From positions 1,302,001-1,366,000 of the forward strand of contig NZ_JACLZF010000001.1 of NCBI RefSeq assembly GCF_014243345.1: 64,000 nucleotides of DNA, read 5' to 3'. The translations under genes were made by a program, and so were the position numbers. Shown here piece by piece: positions 26,929 to 36,551 of this stretch. Position 1 is the first letter of the stretch. The number at the start of each line of letters is the position of its first letter. This stretch comes from Robiginitalea sp. SC105. GTDB lineage: Bacteria; Bacteroidota; Bacteroidia; Flavobacteriales; Flavobacteriaceae. The notes under the pieces were generated by a model. It did not search any database. It was not told the origin of the DNA and saw only the letters and a list, made by a program, of their open reading frames with translations.

Positions 26929-27717
26929 ATGTTTCGTTTCTTCCGCCAAATTCGCCAAAGACTTCTAACTGATAATAAGTTCAGTAAGTACCTGGTGTAT
27001 GCTATAGGAGAAGTCTTATTAGTGGTAATAGGTATACTCCTGGCCCTCCAGGTGAATAACTGGAATGAAGACAGACTAAGGAGGGTGCAGGAAAGGGAAT
27101 TTCTGAATGGTTTTAAAGTTGATTTGGAAAATGACCTGGCAGCCATTGAAAAGGCACTTCCAGCGGCAAATTCATCTAAATCTTCGATAAACTATATTTT
27201 GGATTATATGAAGAGAGATCTGCCCTGGAATGATTCCCTGATGTACCATTTTGGCAATATTTCGGCAGATTGGAATACCCCTTTCACCTTTAGCGCTTAT
27301 GAATCGATTACTTCCAAAGACTGGAGTATTATTAGCAATAAAGAATTAAGACAAAATCTGATTGGTTATTACAGGACTTCGGACTTCACGACAAAACAAA
27401 GGGACATATATACCCGCGAATTGTTAGAAGCTTCCAGGAATGTTTGGAATACCCGGTTTGATGGATTTTGGGAATCAAACTATGAAGACTGGAAAGAAAG
27501 GAACAATTATGATAGCTGGGGCAATTTTAATCCGGGAGATCTGATAGGCTATGCCAGGCCCCTGGATTTTGAAAAATTAAAGAATGATTCCGAATACCAT
27601 TATTCCCTCATACGCATACGGAATATTTCGGGATGGTACAGGGAGATTACAATGATCAATATGCAAAAGAAAGCTGAGAGTATCCTGGGGGATATCAGAA
27701 AAGAATTGCAGGACTAA
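26929..27717 (+). CDS. DUF6090 family membrane protein, copy 2
   Basis: A 262-residue protein with the family N-terminus: MFRFFRQIRQRLLTDNKF, KYLVYAIGEVLLVVIGILLALQ as the single membrane helix (about residues 24-45), then VNNWNEDR. The following 200 residues are soluble and variable (many Trp and Asp). It is first of three DUF6090 genes in a row, each with 70-160 bp between, so they may be independently expressed from their own leaders. Confidence 0.8.
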   Translation: MFRFFRQIRQRLLTDNKFSKYLVYAIGEVLLVVIGILLALQVNNWNEDRLRRVQEREFLNGFKVDLENDLAAIEKALPAANSSKSSINYILDYMKRDLPWNDSLMYHFGNISADWNTPFTFSAYESITSKDWSIISNKELRQNLIGYYRTSDFTTKQRDIYTRELLEASRNVWNTRFDGFWESNYEDWKERNNYDSWGNFNPGDLIGYARPLDFEKLKNDSEYHYSLIRIRNISGWYREITMINMQKKAESILGDIRKELQD

Positions 27718-27839
27718 CATCTACTATTGTGCTAAAATTAACGACTTCCCCGGCCGTCTGTTGGGCTTGTATTATAGAGTAGCTAATTCAACCATGCCTG
27801 ATTGTAAGCGAGCAAAAACCCAACTGACACCCTCGACTA

Positions 27840-27874
27840 TTTTTCGTAATTTGATCAGGTAACCAACCTCAACC
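27840..27874 (+). promoter_or_regulatory. Shared leader before DUF6090 gene (copy b)
   Basis: Same 35-bp leader as at 26894-26928, one base different (GATCAGG for GATGAGG), ending at the ATG at 27875. Confidence 0.6.
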
Positions 27875-28636
27875 ATGCTCCGCTTTTTCCGCCAGCTCCG
27901 TCAACGCCTTCTTATTAAAAACAAGTTCAGCAAATATCTGCTATATGCGGTTGGGGAGATTCTTCTGGTGGTGATTGGGATTCTCATTGCCTTGCAGGTG
28001 AATAACTGGAATGAGGCCCGTTTGGAGAGGGAAAATGAAATTCTCATTGCAAGGGATGTCTATTTGGAGCTTTTGGAGAATAGGGACTATTTAAGAACCA
28101 CGCAGGAGGAGTGGGCACAGAGGGGTAAACACATCCGCGCCCTTTCGGACACGCTTGTTACCGAAAATCTACAGTTGGGGCAAAAGGTATTTGACAGCCT
28201 TTTGATTCGCGCGATCTATTTTAACAGCTTCAGCTTGAAACGGAAAAAACTGGACCGGGTCCTGAGTGTCGGAAGGTTCGAGTTCAGCGCTTCAAAAGAC
28301 CTGATAGGGAAAATGATGAATCTTGCGGGTTTATATGATGCCTTGGAGGAAGCCTTCAAATACAATCAGGATACCTGGACGCAGGCGGTGCAACCCTATT
28401 TAATTGCCCATTACTCCTTCAGGAACCTGAACCTGGCGCTTGGCGCCCATGATATAAATAAATCGCTGAAAATCAGCCACGAGCCCCTTTTGGTCGATCC
28501 GGTATTTGATAACCTTATAAACAATATGGGAGGAGAGGTTATGCCCTTTAACGTACTTCTCGAATTGAGTTTAGATAAGATCGGAGAGCTTCAGGAGCTG
28601 CTGAAAATCAATTATCCGAATATTAACCCCAACTAG
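27875..28636 (+). CDS. DUF6090 family membrane protein, copy 3
   Basis: A 253-residue protein: MLRFFRQLRQRLLIKNKF, KYLLYAVGEILLVVIGILIALQ as the membrane helix, then VNNWNEARLERENE. The remaining sequence is unrelated in detail to copy 2, with an Asp/Glu-rich helical character (LVTENLQLGQKVFDS). Pattern of nearly invariant N-terminus with a divergent remainder is a family trait. Confidence 0.8.
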   Translation: MLRFFRQLRQRLLIKNKFSKYLLYAVGEILLVVIGILIALQVNNWNEARLERENEILIARDVYLELLENRDYLRTTQEEWAQRGKHIRALSDTLVTENLQLGQKVFDSLLIRAIYFNSFSLKRKKLDRVLSVGRFEFSASKDLIGKMMNLAGLYDALEEAFKYNQDTWTQAVQPYLIAHYSFRNLNLALGAHDINKSLKISHEPLLVDPVFDNLINNMGGEVMPFNVLLELSLDKIGELQELLKINYPNINPN

Positions 28637-28713
28637 CGATCCTGGCGCCAAAAAGGGTCTCGTGCTGTCACTTTAGCCCGCTTACGGAACGCCTGAACAA
28701 AAAATTACATTTC

Positions 28714-29445
28714 ATGCTACGCTTCTTTCGCCAGCTCCGCCAGAGACTCCTTACTGAAAATAAGTTCCGCAAATACCTGCTGTATGCCATAGGGGAGATT
28801 CTACTAGTTGTTATTGGGATATTAATTGCACTTCAGATCAACAATGCGAATGAGTATTCCAAACAGAAACAACAATTATTGAAGTATGAACAAAACATTG
28901 TTTCAGAACTTAAGGAGGATTTAAAAATGTTGAATGGGCTGGATAGCTTAAATAGCGCTAAAGTTGGAACAATTCTTAGCTACATTAATTACTTTAAAAA
29001 TCCAACCAGAGATGCCGATACAGTAATTCAAAGAATGTATGACATTCAATATAATGGCGGCGTTTACAAAAGTATTGCCTATACGATTGATGAAATTATT
29101 AATACAGGAAACCTTTCACTCTTTAGTTCAGAGGCGAAAACAGCCATTCTGGAATTAAAAGCCATTCAGGAATTTTATGAAAAAAATAGAATAGAAGTAG
29201 AGCAAAAATGGGTGCTGAGCAATATTGAATTTGAAAATGCTATTGACTTAGTATCCTATAATGAATTTCCAACGGCTGAACTCAGAAACATGAAAGACTG
29301 GAGGTTTGATTTAGGGTCGGATCAATACAGATTATTCAATAATAAAACTCTGGCAGAATTGCGAGTCTTTTATTTTCGAACTGACCAGAACAATAAGATG
29401 AGGACTCACTCGGAAAAACTGCTGAATCTATTGGAAAAAAATTGA
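28714..29445 (+). CDS. DUF6090 family membrane protein, copy 4
   Basis: A 243-residue protein: MLRFFRQLRQRLLTENKF, KYLLYAIGEILLVVIGILIALQ, INNANEYSKQKQ. The upstream region lacks the shared leader of copies 2, 3 and 5. The soluble part (VSELKEDLKMLNGLDSLN) is again divergent. It is the last gene before the att-like site at 29533-29610. Confidence 0.8.
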   Translation: MLRFFRQLRQRLLTENKFRKYLLYAIGEILLVVIGILIALQINNANEYSKQKQQLLKYEQNIVSELKEDLKMLNGLDSLNSAKVGTILSYINYFKNPTRDADTVIQRMYDIQYNGGVYKSIAYTIDEIINTGNLSLFSSEAKTAILELKAIQEFYEKNRIEVEQKWVLSNIEFENAIDLVSYNEFPTAELRNMKDWRFDLGSDQYRLFNNKTLAELRVFYFRTDQNNKMRTHSEKLLNLLEKN

Positions 29446-29834
29446 AGGGATAAACAAACGAACGTTCAACACTGAGTATTATATCCTTGCAGCCTAATTC
29501 GGGATGACCTAATCCCAAAATATCTGACTCTTGTTACTATTTGTGACCAATAAAAAAATAAAACCTACAAAATCAATTGATTATGGGCGTTAACAGTAAC
29601 CGGGACGGGAAGTAAACTATTCTACTTCTATACAACTACAGATACTTGTACGGCTGTAAAATCCAGGTAATTGAATCAATTTGTATTTGAGCACACGTAG
29701 GGAAACGTATGCACGTTGTACCGGAATTGTTACATGACCTCAATTTTGGAATATGCCTTTGGACTCGGTTGAAATTTAAAAAGAAATACCTTTCAATTTA
29801 AAATGCTTTTTTAAAGAAAACCCGTCTATGGATT
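29446..29834. other. Intergenic region, 389 bp
   Basis: Holds the att-like sequence at 29533-29610; the rest is AT-rich without a supported gene. Confidence 0.5.
29533..29610 (+). repeat. att-like site remnant (left end of island A)
   Basis: 29533-29555 (GTTACTATTTGTGACCAATA) matches the segment before the integrase (38948) and after the GIY-YIG gene (58780). 29561-29610 is 46/50 identical to 38468-38517 and roughly 40/51 identical to 58809-58859, which is the terminator and 3' end of tRNA-Leu. It therefore resembles the 3' flank of the tRNA gene without the tRNA. Confidence 0.65.
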
Positions 29835-31238
29835 CTAGTTCTCCTTAAGGTTATCCACCTTGTTGTCTATAAATGGAATTTCAAGACCAACTACAAATTG
29901 CCATCTGCTCAGGGTAATTTTACCGTATTCATCAGTGGTATCTGAAGCATCCACACTGGTCAAATTCTTCGGTTTCAGGAAATCAGTAGCGCCTCTGCTA
30001 TAGGTTGTCCCAATGAAAAAACTAGCCCAGCTGAATTTTCGGTCAAAACCAAAACTCATGTGATAATAGTCCTCCCCGGTATTAATGTCTTTGGCTCCTT
30101 CACTTGATAAATCGAGGATGCTCGCGTTGGAAACATATCCGTTAAAATCGGTTGAAAAACTCAGATAACTTTGGAAGCGTTCGGTTAAGAAAATATTTGC
30201 GCCAACACCAAAGTTAATGATGTTCTTTCTTTCTTCATCGAACAATACTGGGGTGGGTGCGGCACCTCCTATGTCTATGGCCGGAATATCAATTCGGGAG
30301 TACTTCTTGATGCTACTTACATAATCCAGGTTCAGATGGAGTTTGCTCCTGTTAATCGGAATACCTGCTCCGACCGACACTCCGAATGGTTCTTTCCGGT
30401 CAGATTCCAGGGCATCGAAATTGTAGTCATAAAAATTATCGGTATCTGCATCGATACCCGCCAACACCTCGCTGTAATTATACCGGCCTTTTTGATACAG
30501 TTCCAAATAGGGTAAATTGACATTTATCCCTAAATCCCATTTGGGCAATTTGTAGTTGGCCCCCAATTTCAGGATCAGGCCGTACGAACTCTGTCTGAAT
30601 TCAATGACGTTTTCGTAATAGGCTACCGAATTGTCTATAGTTTGCAGGGTATAGTTTAAATCGCTCCCGCCTCTGTATTCATATATGGAGCCAAAGGCCG
30701 AAATACCAAAACTGAACCTCTCGCTTAATTTCGTCGCCCAGGTGAGCCCAATCCATTCGTCTTTCACCTTGCTGTTCAGGCGTACTTGCGTCTTGTATTT
30801 TTCTGCATCAGGAAAAACTTCCTGGATTTTAGCCGGGATTTCATCCGTATTATACCGCAAATTGATATCAATCCGTGAACGGGACAAAAAGGAATACGCA
30901 AAACGTTCTCCAAACATACTGAACGTGCCTCCGGCCATGGTGGGGATACCATCAAAATCGGTGGAGCTCAAGGTAGACTCGTCAATTACAACGCCTTCAA
31001 GCTTGACAGTAGACAATTGGTAGGCTTTGGCATTTATGGCAAACTTTGTATTCTCTACTTCAGTCAGGCGCCCAGGATTGTAATAGGTTACGCCCAGATC
31101 ATCCACACTACCCGTCACATTGCCCGAAAGCAAAATGGAACGATTACCAAAATTCACATACTTATAATTCGCCTGTTGCGCCTGGCAAAGACCGTTAAAA
31201 CACAGATAGATAAACACAATACGTATTGCTACGGTCAT
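29835..31238 (-). CDS. OmpP1/FadL-type outer membrane protein
   Basis: A 467-residue exported protein (signal ending CFNGLCQAQQ). Early motifs NYKYVNFGNRSILLSGNVTG and SVDDLGVTYYNPGRL resemble the N-terminal hatch of OmpP1/FadL/TodX barrels, which take up hydrophobic compounds, and the rest alternates amphipathic strands (GLTWATKLSERFSFGISAFG, SRWQFVVGLEIPF). It lies just right of the left att-like site. The match is at the level of overall pattern; a DUF5723-type barrel is also possible. Confidence 0.6.
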   Translation of the reverse strand: MTVAIRIVFIYLCFNGLCQAQQANYKYVNFGNRSILLSGNVTGSVDDLGVTYYNPGRLTEVENTKFAINAKAYQLSTVKLEGVVIDESTLSSTDFDGIPTMAGGTFSMFGERFAYSFLSRSRIDINLRYNTDEIPAKIQEVFPDAEKYKTQVRLNSKVKDEWIGLTWATKLSERFSFGISAFGSIYEYRGGSDLNYTLQTIDNSVAYYENVIEFRQSSYGLILKLGANYKLPKWDLGINVNLPYLELYQKGRYNYSEVLAGIDADTDNFYDYNFDALESDRKEPFGVSVGAGIPINRSKLHLNLDYVSSIKKYSRIDIPAIDIGGAAPTPVLFDEERKNIINFGVGANIFLTERFQSYLSFSTDFNGYVSNASILDLSSEGAKDINTGEDYYHMSFGFDRKFSWASFFIGTTYSRGATDFLKPKNLTSVDASDTTDEYGKITLSRWQFVVGLEIPFIDNKVDNLKEN

Positions 31239-31258
31239 ATTACGGATGAATTGCCATA

Positions 31259-31528
31259 TTGGCGGACCCTGTTCACACCCCCTTAATCATGGATCACCTG
31301 AATTTGGATTTCCTAATAGCCGGAGCCGGAGCTGGATTCTACAAATTTAAATTAAGAGATGTTATTCCGCCACCGGATCAATTTTATGAGGACTTAAATT
31401 CCGCTTTGGAGAAATATAGTTTTTTGGGCTTGTTTAATCCGGACTTCGAATTTAAAGCCACCGACCTGAAAGAGAAATTAGTCCTGCCTTCATTTCGCTA
31501 TGGTATAAGCGTTTGTTACTCTTTCTAA
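31259..31528 (+). pseudogene. Remnant of an outer-membrane protein gene (C-terminal part)
   Basis: An open frame of 89 residues; ATG at 31289 gives MDHLNLDFLIAGAGAGFY. Ending SFRYGISVCYSF has the aromatic C-terminus of a beta-barrel, and there is no signal sequence. A good terminator follows at 31558-31580, which fits the tail of a real gene whose N-terminal part was lost. I consider it a remnant, and its real start may be absent. Confidence 0.4.
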
Positions 31529-31554
31529 GATTATTCTTTAAACAATATTATATA

Positions 31555-31580
31555 AAAGGCTGTATAAAACAGCCCTTTTA
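31555..31580 (+). terminator. Rho-independent terminator after OMP remnant
   Basis: GGCTGT (31558-31563) pairs with ACAGCC (31569-31574), five-base loop, followed by a T-rich tract. Confidence 0.65.
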
Positions 31581-32345
31581 TTTTTAGACATTTAATTCCA
31601 TATATATTCTGGATTGATCACTTGAATACTAATTAGAGTTTAGTTGGTGTCGGAGGTTTTGTAGCATTTGGGAATCGAGAGACCGTTGGTACCTTATTAA
31701 ATTAGGTGGGGTTCAAATTGCAAGGGAAAACGGGATTTTTGAAGGGGGAGGGGTTAATAATTTCCAATGTTCTAATAAAAATTTTGACAATCTTACATTC
31801 TAGCTCTAGTGGTTTGCATCGTTATAGATCAAAATAGGGGCAAAAATAAATTTTGGTGGAAAATGTGTGGAAAACAAAAGTATATAAAAAAATAACCTCC
31901 TCTATATCAATTAGATATAAAAGAGGTTAGTACCCCGAACGCTCCCATTCTCGAACTATTTTATGAGAATGTCCGTGAAATCAATAACCTCCGTGAAATC
32001 CTTACGAACAAGGGATATATCGACAAAGGCCTAACAGCACCAACTCTCACAGGGAGACAATCGAAATCAATAATACATCTCAGGAATTAAACGCATCTGC
32101 TACTTCAGAATTGGTTTTAGAAAACTTAGACAAAAATTAATTATATTTCACAGAGAAACCCCCTTTTGATTAAGTAAATTAAGGCCAACAGGTTTATGCC
32201 ATAGCGGCAGATCCTGGCTATTTCAACATTATTTTTAAATGCCGAGCAAGTCCGGATGCCAGGGAATGACTTTGAATGGCTAGTTGTCATGGCAACCAGT
32301 TTGTATGAAAACGCCCCCCTTTTTATTCACCCAATTTAGAAGCTA
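31581..32345. other. Gene-poor AT-rich stretch before the DUF3604 genes
   Basis: Holds an imperfect hairpin (31894-31927, AACCTC...GAGGTT with an ATATC inner stem) and a start-less open frame (31911 to about 32086) reading EVSTPNAPILELFYENVREI and on to a GYIDKG segment, perhaps a degraded gene. The last 190 bp (32159-32345) duplicates the region before the second DUF3604 gene. No functional gene is supported. Confidence 0.45.
32159..32345 (+). repeat. Duplicated upstream region of DUF3604 genes, copy 1
   Basis: Nearly colinear with 34484-34666: both contain GGCCAACAGG, CCAGTTT followed by TATGAAAACGCCC and TTTTTATTCACCCAATTTAG before the ATG. The duplication includes the promoter and the first 40 codons. 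Confidence 0.75.
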
Positions 32346-34244
32346 ATGATTAAACGAAATTTTACCGGAATTTTCCTGAGCTCTTTTTTATTCCTGTTTA
32401 CAGGATGCGGGGAAGACAAAAAACCGGAGGCGTCAGATGGGGCCATGACGGGGAGTGAAGGCACCCCGGGAGCGGTCAGCGTGAACCCGAACAGGGAGGT
32501 TTACTGGGGGGATACGCATAACCATACCGGGAATTCCTTTGACGTTTTCTTATTCGGCACCCCGAATTCCACCCCGGAGATCGCCTACCGTTTTGCGAAG
32601 GGGGAGGAAGTGGAGAGTCCCACAACGGGCCGGCCCATGAAGCTCAGTAAGCCGCTTGATTTCCTGGTGGTGGCAGACCACGCCGAGCTGCTGGGGGCAA
32701 TACCCTTGATGTATGCAAATACACCGGGTATAACGGACACCAAAACGGGTGAGACCTTTTTAAAGATTGCCCCCGATAAATCCGAGGAGGGGCTTCAAAA
32801 GATTTACGACATACTCCAATATGCGGCGTTTGATCAGCCCAATGAAGCAAACCTCGGGAGCAAGGACCTGATCGGGGACCTTGGAGGTGATAAGCGGAAG
32901 GAAGCGTGGTTGCGTTATGTTGAAACCGCAGAGAAGCACCACGACCCTGGAACCTTTACGACGCTTATCGGTTGGGAGTGGTCCTCCAACAACAGGGGAG
33001 CGAACCTGCACCGTGTGGTGTTCATGCCCCAGGGAGGTGAGGTGGCAAAACAGTTCCTGCCCTACAGCGCGCTGAGCAGCGATAACCCTGAGGACTTGTG
33101 GGCGTGGCTGGAGCAAACCAGCACGCGGTTGGATGCAGAGTTTGTAGCCATACCACATAACCCCAATATCAGTCTGGGCCTTATGTTCCCCGAAACACGT
33201 CTGAATGGCGAACCGATAGACCGGGAATATGCCGAAATGCGGATGAAGTGGGAACGGTCTGTGGAAGTTACCCAGATAAAGGGTGATTCCGAAACCCACC
33301 CGGCCTTATCCCCCAACGATGAATTTGCTGATTTTGAAACCTATGATTTTGCAATTACACCAGACGGCAGTAGGCCTGCACCTACGGAAGCAGATTACGT
33401 GCGTTCGGGCCTCAGGCGGGGCCTGGCCCTGGAAAGCAAAATCGGGGTCAACCCCTATAAGGTGGGTATGGTGGGCAGTTCGGATTCCCATACCGGAATG
33501 TCCTCCATCGAAGAGACCAATTTTGCAGGCAAGGGGCAACATGATGCGCTTCCCGAGAAACGTCCGCATCCAACGGGTATAGGGTCTTCCAAGGGCTGGG
33601 ACATGGGCGCCGCCGGATGGGTGGGTGTCTGGGCCGAAAGCAATACGCGCCAGAGCCTGGTTGATGCTTTTCAGCGGAAGGAGGTTTACGCCACAACCGG
33701 TCCGCGTATGACCCTGCGCTTCTTCGGCGGATTTGATTTCTCCGAGGACGACATGAGCGGTGACATGGTAGCCTCCGGATACGAACGAGGTGTGCCCATG
33801 GGAGGGGATCTTGACCCGAATGGGGGACCGGCTCCAACATTCATGATCCGGGCCTTAAAAGACCCCGATGCGGCGAACCTGGACAGGATACAGGTGGTAA
33901 AAGGCTGGTTGGAGCCGGATGGCGAAACCATGGAGCGGGTCTATGACGTTGCCCTTTCCGACGGGCGTACGCATGGATCGGTAGCGGTGGGCAACACCGT
34001 GGACCTGGCAACCGGCCAGTACACCAATACCATTGGTGACCCGGAACTCCGGGTCGTATGGACCGATCCGGATTTTGACCCATCAAAAAGTGCTTTTTAC
34101 TATGTCCGCGTTCTGGAAATCCCCACCCCCAGGTATTCCCTTCTGGATGCTATAGAGCTGGGTATCCCGGTGGAGGAAACGGGGCATCCGGCCACCATTC
34201 AGGAACGGGTCTACTCATCCCCGATCTGGTACAACCCGGATTGA
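32346..34244 (+). CDS. DUF3604 family lipoprotein (PHP-like), copy 1
   Basis: A 632-residue lipoprotein (lipobox LFLFTGC, Cys21). It has the DUF3604 hallmarks: VYWGDTHNHTG with the H-x-H metal motif at His58-His60, DFLVVADHAE, GSSDSHTG, and GPRMTLRFF. These match PHP-phosphoesterase-like metal sites, so it is presumed a metallohydrolase in the cell envelope, with unknown substrate. It heads a likely operon with DUF3604 copy 2, a PPIase and a HupE/UreJ gene, a combination I know recurs in marine Bacteroidetes and Proteobacteria. Confidence 0.85.
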   Translation: MIKRNFTGIFLSSFLFLFTGCGEDKKPEASDGAMTGSEGTPGAVSVNPNREVYWGDTHNHTGNSFDVFLFGTPNSTPEIAYRFAKGEEVESPTTGRPMKLSKPLDFLVVADHAELLGAIPLMYANTPGITDTKTGETFLKIAPDKSEEGLQKIYDILQYAAFDQPNEANLGSKDLIGDLGGDKRKEAWLRYVETAEKHHDPGTFTTLIGWEWSSNNRGANLHRVVFMPQGGEVAKQFLPYSALSSDNPEDLWAWLEQTSTRLDAEFVAIPHNPNISLGLMFPETRLNGEPIDREYAEMRMKWERSVEVTQIKGDSETHPALSPNDEFADFETYDFAITPDGSRPAPTEADYVRSGLRRGLALESKIGVNPYKVGMVGSSDSHTGMSSIEETNFAGKGQHDALPEKRPHPTGIGSSKGWDMGAAGWVGVWAESNTRQSLVDAFQRKEVYATTGPRMTLRFFGGFDFSEDDMSGDMVASGYERGVPMGGDLDPNGGPAPTFMIRALKDPDAANLDRIQVVKGWLEPDGETMERVYDVALSDGRTHGSVAVGNTVDLATGQYTNTIGDPELRVVWTDPDFDPSKSAFYYVRVLEIPTPRYSLLDAIELGIPVEETGHPATIQERVYSSPIWYNPD

Positions 34245-34666
34245 GTTATGGGATAGGGCATGTAAAACTTCTGAATCTTTTTCAATTGAATAAAAGGCTG
34301 ATTTTAGTACTCATAATCTGAGCTGCCTGTATCTTCGGTTGCCGAACTGATCAAAAAGCTGAAGATTCACGGGCGGGTTAGCACTGTTTCAGCATCTTAA
34401 ATGGTTATCTACAATTCCTGGATCAAAGATCCGGTTTAGAAAAACTTGAACAGAAAATTACTATATTTCCTAATAAAAGCCCCCTTTTGTTTAAGTAAAA
34501 ACAGGCCAACAGGCTTAGTGCCATTGCAGAGATCCTGGTTAATTCAAAAGTGTTTTGAATTGCCGTTAAAGTCCGGATGCGAAGGAACGGCGTTGAATGG
34601 CTAGCAGTCATGGCGACCAGTTTATATGAAAACGCCCACCTTTTTATTCACCCAATTTAGAAGCTA
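34245..34666. other. Intergenic region between DUF3604 genes
   Basis: Its right half (34484-34666) is the duplicated upstream region. The left half is AT-rich, with no gene seen. Confidence 0.5.
34484..34666 (+). repeat. Duplicated upstream region of DUF3604 genes, copy 2
   Basis: Matches 32159-32345 across nearly its whole length. Confidence 0.75.
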
Positions 34667-36547
34667 ATGATTAAACAAAATTTTACCAGAATATTCCTGA
34701 TCTCATTTTTATTCCTGTTTACGGGATGCGGGGAAGACAAAAAACCGGAGGCGTCAGATGGGGCCATGACGGGGAGTGAAGGCACCCCGGGAGTGGTTAG
34801 CATAAACCCGAACAAGGACGTATTTTTTGGCAACCTTCACGTACATACCAAGTGGTCTTTTGATGCCTTTATCAATGGGGCCGCATCTGGTCCCGAGGAA
34901 GCCTACAGGTGGGCAAAGGGAGAGACCATCCCGGGTGGCGGAGATGGGACGCCCCTTAAAATTAAAACGCCACTGGACTGGTATGTGGTTGCAGACCATG
35001 CCGAATTCATGGGGGCCCTGCCCATGATGAACGACCCCAACAGTGCCGCTAGCAAACACCCCCTTGCAGCCGATATCATCGGAGACGACCCCGTTAAATC
35101 ATTCAATGCGTACACCGCAATCCTCGACGATATTTCGAACCGGAGAAACGACAGCATCCTCGGAAGCCCCGAGTTGCAGCGAAGTGTCTGGTCAGATATC
35201 GTAAGCATTGCAGACCAGCATTACGCCCCCGGCAGTTTTACAACTTTTGCAGGCTACGAGTGGACCTCCAACCCGGATTGGCAAAACCTGCACCGGATCG
35301 TCCTGTTCAGGGATACCGACCATGTCCCGGAGTTGCCCTTTTCGGCCATTGACTCGGATGTGCCGGAAAGGCTATGGGAATGGATGGACAATCAGCGTCA
35401 GTCCGGAAATGAAGTACTGGCCATACCGCACAATGGCAACGCCAGTGACGGTTTGATGTTCCCTGAAGAGAAATCCTATGGTGGCAGTGCTATTAACAAG
35501 GAATATGCCTCCACCCGGATGAGGAACGAACCGGTCTACGAGCTTACGCAAATCAAAGGTACTTCGGAAACGCATCCTGAACTTTCCCCGAATGACGAAT
35601 TCGCCTCTTTTGAACTATGGGATTATACACTGGCGTCCACGGCGACTCCTCCGGAGAACAAAAAGGGCGGCTACATGCGGGAGGCCCTTATCCGTTCGCT
35701 CAAATATGACATGGAGGGAAAGGGCAACCCTTTCAAGTACGGGTTTATCGGCGATTCGGACACCCATAATTCCGCATCTCCGGTAGAGGAAGACAATTAT
35801 TCCGGGAAATTCGGTTTTGAGAATGATCCCAAACATCGCCTGGACGGACCTCCGGGCGTCAGCGAGGCCGCGGCCAAACAGGTAAGGGAATTCAGTTCGG
35901 CAGGCATTGCGGCCGTCTGGGCAGTTTCAAACACGAGAGAAGCAATCTTTGAAGCAATAAAAAACAAGGAAACTTATGCCACTTCCGGTCCCCGGATGAA
36001 GGTGCGCTTCTTCGCTGGTTACGACTACCCGGAAAATCTGCTTGATATGTCTGGCTGGTTGGAAACCGCCTATGCCAGTGGCGTCCCCATGGGCGGTGAT
36101 CTTTCACCCGCCAGTGACGGAAAAGTACCGGTTTTTGCTATCCAGGCCGTCAAGGAAGCCGACGGAGCCAACCTGGACCGCATCCAGGTAATCAAGGGTT
36201 GGGTGGATGCAGGCGGCGCAACGCATGAAAAAATATACAATGTCGCCCTATCGGATAACCGCATGGCAGATGCAGCCGGAAATGTACCGGCCGTGGGGAA
36301 TACCGTGGATGCGGCCAATGCTTCCTATACCAACGATATCGGGGATGTGGAATTAATGGCCCTCTGGTCTGACCCGGACTTTGATCCGGCCCAGCATGCC
36401 GTATACTATGTCCGGGTCCTGCAGATCCCTACGCCACGATGGAGCACCTATGATGCCAAAACCCTGGGGAGGCAACCCAGGGAAGACCTGCCGGTGAGCA
36501 TACAGGAACGTGCCTGGAGCAGCCCGATCTGGTACAATCCCAATTGA
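34667..36547 (+). CDS. DUF3604 family lipoprotein (PHP-like), copy 2
   Basis: A 626-residue paralogue. The first 42 residues are almost identical to copy 1 (signal, lipobox, KPEASDGAMTGSEGTPG). The metal motif is here NLHVHTK (His58, His60) versus DTHNHTG in copy 1, so the H-x-H is kept but neighbours changed. DWYVVADHAEFMG and GDSDTHN are conserved, GPRMKVRFF matches. Overall the two differ enough to suspect different substrates. The gene is followed by the PPIase start 5 bp after its stop, so they are cotranscribed. Confidence 0.85.
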   Translation: MIKQNFTRIFLISFLFLFTGCGEDKKPEASDGAMTGSEGTPGVVSINPNKDVFFGNLHVHTKWSFDAFINGAASGPEEAYRWAKGETIPGGGDGTPLKIKTPLDWYVVADHAEFMGALPMMNDPNSAASKHPLAADIIGDDPVKSFNAYTAILDDISNRRNDSILGSPELQRSVWSDIVSIADQHYAPGSFTTFAGYEWTSNPDWQNLHRIVLFRDTDHVPELPFSAIDSDVPERLWEWMDNQRQSGNEVLAIPHNGNASDGLMFPEEKSYGGSAINKEYASTRMRNEPVYELTQIKGTSETHPELSPNDEFASFELWDYTLASTATPPENKKGGYMREALIRSLKYDMEGKGNPFKYGFIGDSDTHNSASPVEEDNYSGKFGFENDPKHRLDGPPGVSEAAAKQVREFSSAGIAAVWAVSNTREAIFEAIKNKETYATSGPRMKVRFFAGYDYPENLLDMSGWLETAYASGVPMGGDLSPASDGKVPVFAIQAVKEADGANLDRIQVIKGWVDAGGATHEKIYNVALSDNRMADAAGNVPAVGNTVDAANASYTNDIGDVELMALWSDPDFDPAQHAVYYVRVLQIPTPRWSTYDAKTLGRQPREDLPVSIQERAWSSPIWYNPN

Positions 36548-36551
36548 AAAA

